A stretch of DNA of 64,000 bases from Moheibacter sp035515075 (GTDB taxonomy: Bacteria > Bacteroidota > Bacteroidia > Flavobacteriales > Weeksellaceae): NCBI GenBank assembly GCA_035515075.1, contig DATJBZ010000012.1:1-64000 (forward strand). The letters run 5' to 3'. The position numbers were made by a program, and so were the translations under genes. Below the pieces are notes generated by a model, which saw only the letters and a program-made list of their open reading frames with translations, was not told the origin of the DNA and ran no database searches. Shown here in pieces: positions 6,665 to 13,151 of the stretch (positions within the stretch are counted from its first letter, which is position 1; the number at the start of each line of letters is the position of its first letter).

Positions 6665-7837
6665 ATGAATGATTTAACAAAACAGCAAAACCACAGCACT
6701 ACGTGCGCAAATTTCGATTTGGAAATACTCAATTTCCAAAATCTCAGCACTACGTGCGCAAATTTCGATTTGGAAATACTCAATTTCCAAAATCTCATTT
6801 GTCCTTTCGGATTGAAGCATGGGGTGTATACGGCTGCTACTTTGAAAGACTTCAGAATAGATGAAATGGGAACAGATGCTATTCCTGGAGGAGGCATGAG
6901 AGAGGTAGCTTTGATCAATGTCACTAAAACGGAGTATCAGTATAAGTACAACGGTAAAGAGCTTCAGGATGAGTTGGGGCTTAACATGTATGACATGGAC
7001 ATGAGGCAGTATGACCCTGCCATTGCGAGGTGGGTGGTGCAAGATCCTGTTACGCATTTTGATTTTTCACCATATAATGCTTTTGACAACGATCCTGTTT
7101 TCTGGGCAGATCCAAGTGGAGCAGATGCTACTTCTTTAATACAAGATATTTGGAATAAATCTAATGCGAATGAAAATACATTATGGTTAAATAATAATAA
7201 TGGAACTTTTTTGGGAAGTAATGGAAAATCAGCTGATTGCGACGTTTGCACAACTTCTACATCAAAACTGACTCATACTTTTAGTCCTGAAGGGTTCAAT
7301 TATAAAAATAAAGAAGGGGAAAGAGGAGATGCAAATGACGGTAGTGATATTATAGAGTATAAAGTTCAAGTTGTTACTAAAAACGAAAAGGGAATGGTAA
7401 CATCTTCTGTTCTTATAACATATTTTTTCTCTGTTAATCGAGGTGGTTCTCATGAAAATATAGTTCCAGGAACAATGTATATAATGGGGGTTTATGATCC
7501 TGTTAATGTCTCATTTAATATAGATAATCCAGTCACCCCCTATGAGAAAGAATTAGCTGAATACATATCATATGTATCAAGTTATAGTAAAAAATACAAT
7601 AGTAGTATTTTAGACGAAATAGCTACATACAATTATTATCTAGAAAAAAATAAAGAAGGGCCGTATAAAACTCAAGATATGATAAATAAAGTAAGTTCTG
7701 CTGCTAAATTGTTCGGTAAGCACGGCAGGATGGTGGGAGGTGCAGGAAATTTTATCAATACGATATTAAAAAACCAAAATCAATCCTCTAATCTTCATGG
7801 TGTAAAAGTAGGAATAGTTAATGAAAATAAACTTTAA
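6665..7837 (+). CDS. Orphan Rhs cassette 3: terminal core with unassigned tip
   Basis: Only the last part of the Rhs core is present (about residues 46-154: PFGLKHGVYT, KYNGKELQDELGL, YDMDMRQYDPAIARW, DPSGA boundary). It is preceded by a 51-bp tandem duplication read in frame as two copies of CANFDLEILNFQNL. The tip (155-390) starts with the same pre-toxin pattern as cassette 2 (IQDIWN...WLNNNNGTFLG), then a Cys pair (DCDVC), a strand-rich middle and a helical end with GKHGRMVGGAGNFI. I do not recognise a toxin family. There is no secretion signal. The ATG at 6665 gives an open frame, but whether it is translated alone is unknown. A membrane immunity candidate follows 5 bp later. Confidence 0.65.
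   Translation: MNDLTKQQNHSTTCANFDLEILNFQNLSTTCANFDLEILNFQNLICPFGLKHGVYTAATLKDFRIDEMGTDAIPGGGMREVALINVTKTEYQYKYNGKELQDELGLNMYDMDMRQYDPAIARWVVQDPVTHFDFSPYNAFDNDPVFWADPSGADATSLIQDIWNKSNANENTLWLNNNNGTFLGSNGKSADCDVCTTSTSKLTHTFSPEGFNYKNKEGERGDANDGSDIIEYKVQVVTKNEKGMVTSSVLITYFFSVNRGGSHENIVPGTMYIMGVYDPVNVSFNIDNPVTPYEKELAEYISYVSSYSKKYNSSILDEIATYNYYLEKNKEGPYKTQDMINKVSSAAKLFGKHGRMVGGAGNFINTILKNQNQSSNLHGVKVGIVNENKL
6695..6796 (+). repeat. Tandem duplication, 2 x 51 bp
   Basis: Two adjacent identical 51-bp copies (6695-6745 and 6746-6796). Each contains an inverted repeat (GATTTGGAAAT with ATTTCCAAAATC), so each could fold into a hairpin. 51 is divisible by three, so the duplication keeps the frame. It replaces the central Rhs core and ends where core homology resumes (CCTTTCGG at 6803). 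Confidence 0.9.
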
Positions 7838-7842
7838 TAATT

Positions 7843-8385
7843 ATGAAGAAAAGTACAAATTTGATAAAGATTTTATGGACAATTCTATTCATTTGCACTC
7901 TTTTATTTTTTTATTTTTCCAACGTTAATGATTTATATTTTCAAGAAGATATCATTAATTTTGAAAATAGAATAAAGAACATTAAATTTCTATTTTATAT
8001 AGTAGTTCCATTTATTTACATTATAGTATTGCTATTGATTGATTACAAAGACATTTTTAAAAAAAATAATTTTGTTTTTTATTTAGTTGTATTTATAATT
8101 TTATTTTTTCTATCACATAAATCCATTTTAAATGGATGTTTAATTCTAAATAAAAAATTTACTACTACAGAAAAAATTGAAAGAAAACATTACTTTAAAA
8201 TCTATAATGAAAAATTACTATTATATGATCAATTTGCTTACTTAAAAGAATTTAATTTTCCAGAAAATGTTGATATGATTAAGTTAGAAAAATCTTCATC
8301 TTGTTTAGTTATGTTTAAAGTAGGTTATTTTGGCATTCCATTTAACCCTATAATAACTTCCTTAATACCAAAATCAACAATGTGA
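7843..8385 (+). CDS. Candidate membrane immunity protein for Rhs cassette 3
   Basis: A 180-residue protein with three strongly hydrophobic segments (about residues 10-27, 48-65 and 76-94) followed by a roughly 80-residue soluble tail. No named family is recognised. Position directly after an Rhs tip with a 5-bp gap, small size and very AT-rich codon use are all as expected for an immunity gene. An inner-membrane immunity protein usually points to a toxin acting on or across the inner membrane; that step is inference. Its last codons run into the next Rhs remnant. Confidence 0.6.
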   Translation: MKKSTNLIKILWTILFICTLLFFYFSNVNDLYFQEDIINFENRIKNIKFLFYIVVPFIYIIVLLLIDYKDIFKKNNFVFYLVVFIILFFLSHKSILNGCLILNKKFTTTEKIERKHYFKIYNEKLLLYDQFAYLKEFNFPENVDMIKLEKSSSCLVMFKVGYFGIPFNPIITSLIPKSTM

Positions 8386-8555
8386 ATGCGTCGATTGCAT
8401 ACATAGACACAGCCCCAAACCCAGGTAATAATTATTGGAACAATGATTTATTCTCGTTCAAAATCAATTACAATACGATAGAAAATGAACTCAATGCCAA
8501 GACAGAAGCATTGTACAACGGCAACATCGCTCAGACCTTTTGGCGAACAGTATAA
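8382..8555 (+). pseudogene. Rhs core remnant
   Basis: Read in the frame beginning at 8382, this stretch encodes NASIAYIDTAPNPGNNYWNN, then DLFSFKINYNTI and NGNIAQTFWR, typical of a central Rhs/YD core segment, and stops at 8553-8555. It is too short to be a working protein and is cut by the IS3-family element starting at 8556. It shows that a further Rhs unit once followed the immunity gene. Confidence 0.7.
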
Positions 8556-8610
8556 TACCTCGACAAATTAGTACCAGTGTTTAAGTTGAAAATTTTATTA
8601 ATTTTAAACA

Positions 8611-8799
8611 ATGGAAAACATGAAAAGAACACGCAGGAAATTTAGCAGTGAATTTAAATCACAGGTAGCCATAGAGGCTTTAAAAGAACGTTATACACTC
8701 ACCGAACTAGCACAGAAGTTTGAGCTTCATCCCAATCAGATCAGCCAATGGAAGCAGGAGTTTTTGGAGCGTAGCAAGAACGTTTCTGGCGTTCCATAA
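8611..8799 (+). pseudogene. IS3-family OrfA (HTH) N-terminal fragment
   Basis: A 62-residue open frame whose first 55 residues are the HTH_Tnp_1 domain of IS3-family OrfA (FSSEFKSQVAIEALKE, ELAQKFELHPNQISQWKQEFLER). OrfA proteins are normally around 90-120 residues; this one is cut short by the internal deletion, and its last residues come from the junction with OrfB in another frame. It could still bind the element's ends. Confidence 0.8.
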
Positions 8800-8942
8800 A
8801 GTATAGACATATCTATTTAAACCCCGCCAACGATGGAATCGAGTTATTCAGAGGAATAATGATTTGGATCGATAAGTACAATAATAGAAAACACCAAGGA
8901 ACAGGTCAAAAACCTATTTCAAGATACCAAAAAGCAGCATAA
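8781..8942 (+). pseudogene. IS3-family OrfB C-terminal fragment
   Basis: In the frame from 8781 to the stop at 8940-8942 the sequence reads RFWRSIKYRHIYLNPANDG, then IDKYNNRKHQGTGQKPISRY, the standard end of an IS3-family integrase-fold transposase. The catalytic Asp residues are missing. The junction with OrfA falls near AACGTTTCTGG, within a few bases of 8780. Confidence 0.75.
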
Positions 8943-8987
8943 ATGTCAATTAAGAAAAACTTATTACTGGTCTAAGAAATCGAGGTA

Positions 8988-9403
8988 GTATAGAGTTTCC
9001 ATCATGATCATTCAAGAATTTCAAAAGAAAAATTAAAAATTATGGATGAAATTCTGAAATTATTATTAAATGAATTAGAAATTTCAGTGAACTTCATTGA
9101 GCTAAACTAAACCTAATGAATCCATCAAAAGTCAATTATGTGAATGGCTTTTTTCTCTAAATATATTTAGTGAAACAAGCGTCCATGATATCCATATAAA
9201 AAATCTCTCTTGACGATGTGTTGGGATTTCTTCGTCAGAAGAGATTGGAGATTAACAAGGAAGAGGTTGAATTCATTATGGGAATTTCTCCAATTCACCG
9301 AATGCATACTCCATAGATAGTGCTTAGATACTCCGTAGATAGTGTTTGTCAATAGTTGGCTTGTAGTCCACAACCAATGTGCTTGATGCAATTTTCATTC
9401 CAT
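8988..9403. other. Gene-free interval after the Rhs/IS region
   Basis: No convincing gene is visible. One plus-strand stretch (about 9212-9317) reads DDVLGFLRQKRLEINKEEVE before a stop and looks like a decayed coding remnant, but no family could be assigned and there is no start. A 22-bp imperfect tandem repeat lies at 9306-9349. The interval separates mobile DNA from the conserved tRNA. Confidence 0.4.
9306..9349. repeat. Imperfect 22-bp tandem repeat
   Basis: Two adjacent units, each ATACTCC(A/G)TAGATAGTG followed by a similar tail. No function is evident. Confidence 0.6.
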
Positions 9404-9436
9404 AAAAAAAGGAGATTCTTGTTGAAGAATCTCCTT
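9404..9436 (-). terminator. Intrinsic terminator of the initiator tRNA
   Basis: The arms AGGAGATTCTT (9410-9420) and AAGAATCTCCT (9425-9435) form an 11-bp perfect stem with a four-base loop. On the minus strand it is followed by a run of T (9404-9410). It lies seven bases past the tRNA 3' end. Confidence 0.85.
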
Positions 9437-9442
9437 ACTTAG

Positions 9443-9515
<73 letters not shown>

Positions 9516-9525
9516 ATTTGGACTG

Positions 9526-9557
9526 CAAATATAGAAACAATATTTTAAACCACCAAA
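9526..9557 (-). promoter_or_regulatory. Promoter of the initiator tRNA
   Basis: On the minus strand TTTG (9557-9554) is followed after 20 bp by TATATTTG (9533-9526). This fits the Bacteroidota sigma-ABfr consensus TTTG-N19ish-TAnnTTTG. The box ends ten bases before the mature tRNA 5' end. Confidence 0.75.
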
Positions 9558-9558
9558 C

Positions 9559-10707
9559 TTATATTGGAATGGGTGGGTTATTTTCTATGAAATTCACCAC
9601 AAGTTCTGGATCATCAGTGAGATAGAGTAGTTCTTTATATTTTCTGCCTACGGCCAATTGATGCAAAACGGAGTACAAAGCGGTGTCTTCGGTGTATCTT
9701 TTCTTGCCTAGAAAGATCATTGGACTGTAAAAGCCGAAAGTGCCATAGTGGTTTTGTGCAGCTTCTTGGAAAATTTCTTGGGTAGTTCCTGCGCTGCCTG
9801 GCGCATAAACAATTCCATACAGACAAATCGCCAAAAGAATGTCCTCACGGATGCTGTTGGAAAAGTACTTGGCAATGTCACAAGCAAACAAATTGGAAGG
9901 TTCATGACCGTAAAACCAAGTCGGAATCGCCAAGCTGGAGGTGCCATCTGGAAACTTTTCTAAGACGGTCAATGATTGTTCGAAATAATTGGACACCAAA
10001 TAATCCATTTGGTCCTCGCTGTCATACTTTAAATCGCTTAAAAGTAAAATGGCATCCACCAAGTCCTCTTCTGAGTATTTGGCCATGTAAGCGCCTAAAT
10101 TTGCTGCCTCCATGATGCCAGGTCCACCACCAGTTGCGATATAATAATCTTTTTGCGCCAACTCTTGCGCAGCCAAGGCCACTTTGACATAATATTCCGA
10201 ACCTCTTTTTGTGGCATGTCCGCCCATGAAGCCGACGATTTTCTTTTGTGTCATGCCGAAATCATCGTATTCGATCAAGTTTCTCAACGCAACATCAATC
10301 GAATAATCATGGATCCGCTGTGCCATGGCTTCTTCCATCGAAGGCGTGTACTTGTTTTTCATGAAATGTTGGTAAATCTTGAAATCGGGGCTTTCCGCCA
10401 TGTTGGTTAAATTCTCGCCCATCAATTCTTGCCAAGTGTACAATTCTGTTCGATGGGGTTGAAAAGGCAATCCCGCAAATTTTGGGTAGACCAAAGCACC
10501 ATTGCTGATCAAGTAAATCGCTTCTTCTTTGTGGAAATCACAGCCTAAGAAAGTGGTGGATTGAATATTGTATTTTGTCCAATCAACTTGTAGAGGAATG
10601 AAATCGATGTTTTGGAAAACTTTTCCTTTCAAATTGAGGGTGTGTGCAACCAGTTCATTCCATTCTTGGGTTGAACGGATCAAGTTGATAAATCTTCTTA
10701 ATGACAT
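9559..10707 (-). CDS. LOG-family Rossmann-fold protein (TIGR00730-like)
   Basis: The middle of the protein carries the nucleotide-binding pattern of the LOG (cytokinin riboside phosphoribohydrolase/lysine decarboxylase-like) family: VGFMGGHATKRGS, then TGGGPGIMEAANLGA, then YAPGSAGTTQEIFQEA. The usual second motif is PGGxGTxxE; here the second Gly is Ser. About 180 N-terminal residues precede the Rossmann domain, as in a long Bacteroidota form. I chose the ATG at 10707 (MSLRRFINL); the frame is open to 10776 but would run into the end of corA. Probable activity is nucleotide 5'-monophosphate phosphoribohydrolase, by family only. Confidence 0.75.
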   Translation of the reverse strand: MSLRRFINLIRSTQEWNELVAHTLNLKGKVFQNIDFIPLQVDWTKYNIQSTTFLGCDFHKEEAIYLISNGALVYPKFAGLPFQPHRTELYTWQELMGENLTNMAESPDFKIYQHFMKNKYTPSMEEAMAQRIHDYSIDVALRNLIEYDDFGMTQKKIVGFMGGHATKRGSEYYVKVALAAQELAQKDYYIATGGGPGIMEAANLGAYMAKYSEEDLVDAILLLSDLKYDSEDQMDYLVSNYFEQSLTVLEKFPDGTSSLAIPTWFYGHEPSNLFACDIAKYFSNSIREDILLAICLYGIVYAPGSAGTTQEIFQEAAQNHYGTFGFYSPMIFLGKKRYTEDTALYSVLHQLAVGRKYKELLYLTDDPELVVNFIENNPPIPI

Positions 10708-10748
10708 ATTGAATTGAATAAATTTAGTATAAAAATAATTAATTGAAC

Positions 10749-11645
10749 CTACAGAAATCTTTTGCGTTTGAACCAAAAGAAAATGACCAAAAAGGTAATA
10801 ATCATGATGACTGACAAAAGATAAAATCCTGCTTTTTCATTCAAACCGGGTAGGTTATCAAAATTCATCCCATAAAAACCGGTGATGAAAGTCAATGGCA
10901 AGAAAAAGGCGGAAAAAACCGTCAAAACCTTCATGATTTCGTTGGAACGTTGGTCCGAAAAAGACAAAGTCAAAGTAAACAAACTGTGGATGTCCTCGGT
11001 ATTTTGGTTGTGCAAATGCAGCAATTTCAAATTCATTTCATGTAAATTCTTGAATGAAGCTGGATTTTTGGTGAATACTTTGAATTCGTTGAGCACATCA
11101 CGGGTGAGCATTAGCAATTTGCTGCAAGCGGAAGATTCGCGTTTGAGTTGGTATAGTTTTTTTAAATTGATTTTCAATTCTTTTTCGTTGGCAAACAAAG
11201 ATTCTTCATATAACTCAATTTGTTTGGCGATTCTTTCTGAAGGAGCTTGGTAGCTGAAGAGCGCGTGTTCAGCAATTTTATAAAACAATTGATTGCTTGA
11301 CCCATTTGATTTCAAAGCCAATTCATTTTTGATCTCTTGCCAAAAGGGCACTTTTTTTTGATGGATGGTAATCAGGAAATCTTTTCCTTTGAAAATGCCG
11401 ATTTTATGGCTAAACTCTCGAATTTGGTTGGTGTTGGATCTAGGATTTTTGACATAAAACCGCAACAAGATGAAGTCAAAATTTTCTGAATGTTCAAATT
11501 TGGGCAAATGACCAATTTCGTTGGCATCGTCCAAAGTATAGGCGGTTAAACCAAATTGTTCCCGGTATTTTCGGATGGTTTCCTCGCTGGGTTTTTCCAA
11601 ATTGTACCAAGTGAATTGTTCGTTTTTAAAAAAGATTTCTTCCAT
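10749..11645 (-). CDS. corA: CorA-family divalent cation transporter
   Basis: A 298-residue protein with a soluble N-terminal domain, a long helical segment rich in Leu/Lys, and two C-terminal transmembrane helices. The selectivity motif YGMNF sits at the end of the first helix (LPLTFITGFYGMNF), the hallmark of CorA magnesium/cobalt channels, which work as inner-membrane pentamers. The C-terminal end is positively charged (WFKRKRFL), as usual. It lies 41 bp upstream of the LOG-family gene on the same strand and may share its transcript. Confidence 0.88.
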   Translation of the reverse strand: MEEIFFKNEQFTWYNLEKPSEETIRKYREQFGLTAYTLDDANEIGHLPKFEHSENFDFILLRFYVKNPRSNTNQIREFSHKIGIFKGKDFLITIHQKKVPFWQEIKNELALKSNGSSNQLFYKIAEHALFSYQAPSERIAKQIELYEESLFANEKELKINLKKLYQLKRESSACSKLLMLTRDVLNEFKVFTKNPASFKNLHEMNLKLLHLHNQNTEDIHSLFTLTLSFSDQRSNEIMKVLTVFSAFFLPLTFITGFYGMNFDNLPGLNEKAGFYLLSVIMIITFLVIFFWFKRKRFL

Positions 11646-11741
11646 AGAATTGAATTCTATCCGAATTTAATAAGAAATATTGGAAATGAGTGCAGCTTGA
11701 AAGAATGGGCACAACTTCATTAGAAATTAATGGGGGATGCT

Positions 11742-11749
11742 TACCTTTG
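11742..11749 (+). promoter_or_regulatory. Candidate -7 box for tyrS
   Basis: TACCTTTG matches TAnnTTTG, 27 bp before the tyrS start. No clear -33 TTTG is seen. Confidence 0.45.
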
Positions 11750-11776
11750 CCCATTCATATTAAAAAAAGTTAAAAA

Positions 11777-13072
11777 ATGAGCGGATTGATACAAGAGTTA
11801 CAATGGCGCGGTTTGATTCACAACATCATGCCAGGGACGGAGGAGCAACTTGAAAAAGAGATGACGACTGGTTATTGTGGATTTGACCCGACGGCGGACT
11901 CTCTTCATGTGGGAAGCTTGGTACCGATAATTCTGCTGATGCATTTGCAAAAAAATGGGCACCGTCCTGTGGCATTGGTGGGTGGAGCGACCGGTATGAT
12001 TGGTGATCCAACAGGAAAATCAGCCGAAAGAAACCTTTTGGATGAAGCGACATTGGACCGATTTGTTGCAGGAATTCATGCGCAATTAGAGCGCTTTCTT
12101 GATTTTGACCCTTCGAAACCCAATGCGGCTTTGATGGTCAACAACTATGACTGGATGAAAGATTTCAGTTTCTTGGATTTCATCAGAAATGTCGGCAAAC
12201 ACATCACAGTCAATTATATGATGGCCAAGGATTCGGTGAAAAGTCGGTTGAGTGCAGAATCTTCTGTGGGCATGTCTTTTACGGAATTTTCTTATCAATT
12301 GATCCAAGGATACGATTATTTGCATTTGTACAAAAACTTAGGGGTAAAATTGCAGTTTGGGGGTTCTGACCAATGGGGAAATATCACCACGGGTTCTGAA
12401 TTGATTCGTAGAATGGTGCAAGGAGAAGCTTTTGCATTTACTTGTCCATTGACCACCAAATCAGATGGCAATAAATTTGGGAAAAGTGAAGGCGGAGAAA
12501 ATGTTTGGTTGGACAAGGAGAGAACTTCACCGTATAAATTTTACCAATTTTGGTTGAACCAAGCCGATGAAGATGCGAAGAAATACATCAAGATTTATAC
12601 TTTTCTCAGCCAAGAAGAGATTCAGCAATTAATCGCTCAACATGATGAAGCACCGCATTTGCGTGAATTGCAAAAGAAATTGGCAGAAGAAGTAACGGCC
12701 ATGGTGCATGGACAAGAAGAATTGGAAAAAGCGATCAAGGCTTCTGAAATTCTTTTTGGAAAATCCACCGCGGAGGATTTGAAGTCATTGGATGCAGCTA
12801 CATTTTTAGCGGTTTTTGAAGGAGTACCTCAAGCAAAAATTGCACAAAGTGATTTGGCTGTAGGATTGGACATCGTGGAGGTTTTGTCAGAGAAAACCCA
12901 ATTTTTGAGCTCAAAGAGTGAAGCGAGAAGGGATTTGAAAGCCAATGCGATTTCGGTCAATAAAGAAAAAGTTGAAGAAGGGTTTCAACTGACTTCAAAT
13001 GATTTGATTGCGGATCATTATGTGTTGTTGCAAAAAGGAAAAAGAAATTATTTCATCTTGATTGTTGAATAA
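11777..13072 (+). CDS. tyrS: Tyrosyl-tRNA synthetase
   Basis: Charges tRNA-Tyr with tyrosine in the cytoplasm. The 431-residue length and layout are those of the bacterial TyrS: the class I HIGH-like motif in TADSLHVGSLVP, the tyrosine/ATP pocket segments YDWMKDFSFLDFIRNVGKH and QLIQGYDYLHL with QFGGSDQWGN, the KMSKS-equivalent KFGKSEGG, and a C-terminal S4-like RNA-binding region (LSSKSEARRDLKANAISVN). It stands alone, with its own terminator facing groL. Confidence 0.96.
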   Translation: MSGLIQELQWRGLIHNIMPGTEEQLEKEMTTGYCGFDPTADSLHVGSLVPIILLMHLQKNGHRPVALVGGATGMIGDPTGKSAERNLLDEATLDRFVAGIHAQLERFLDFDPSKPNAALMVNNYDWMKDFSFLDFIRNVGKHITVNYMMAKDSVKSRLSAESSVGMSFTEFSYQLIQGYDYLHLYKNLGVKLQFGGSDQWGNITTGSELIRRMVQGEAFAFTCPLTTKSDGNKFGKSEGGENVWLDKERTSPYKFYQFWLNQADEDAKKYIKIYTFLSQEEIQQLIAQHDEAPHLRELQKKLAEEVTAMVHGQEELEKAIKASEILFGKSTAEDLKSLDAATFLAVFEGVPQAKIAQSDLAVGLDIVEVLSEKTQFLSSKSEARRDLKANAISVNKEKVEEGFQLTSNDLIADHYVLLQKGKRNYFILIVE

Positions 13073-13096
13073 CTTCAATCGAAAATAATTCAATAT

Positions 13097-13127
13097 AAAA
13101 AAGGAGCTCAAAATTGAGCTCCTTTTT
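13097..13127. terminator. Bidirectional terminator between tyrS and groL
   Basis: GGAGCTCAA and TTGAGCTCC pair perfectly around AA and are flanked by A-rich and T-rich runs on the two sides, so it can end both convergent transcripts. Confidence 0.88.
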
Positions 13128-13151
13128 GTATTCAAGATGTTCATTGACTGA

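Larger units (their letters stand above)
8556..8987 (+). mobile_element. Internally deleted IS3-family element
   Basis: The ends form inverted repeats: the left end begins TACCTCGA, then TTAG and ACCAGT, and the complement of the right end (8987 inward) shows the same blocks TACCTCGA, TTAG, ACCAGT. Inside are only the start of OrfA and the end of OrfB; about two thirds of a normal 1.2-1.5 kb element is missing. The flanks GTATAA and GTATAG may be an imperfect target duplication. It cannot move by itself, but intact ends could be used by a related transposase. Confidence 0.75.

Noticed and set aside
6695..6796. CRISPR-like repeat
   Set aside because: The two units are directly adjacent without spacers, and no cas genes are present. 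No CRISPR array was seen in the window.
9212..9317. Short plus-strand stretch reading DDVLGFLRQKRLEINKEEVE as a gene
   Set aside because: Looks protein-like, but has no start codon and no family that I recognise; kept only as a note on the gene-free interval.
9167..9391. 74-residue minus-strand open frame before the tRNA
   Set aside because: No family motif, covers the 22-bp tandem repeat, and the composition does not look coding.
11703..11756. GAATGGGC/GCCCATTC as a T-box or leader structure of tyrS
   Set aside because: It overlaps the promoter box rather than a leader, and no specifier loop or antiterminator is visible; probably chance.
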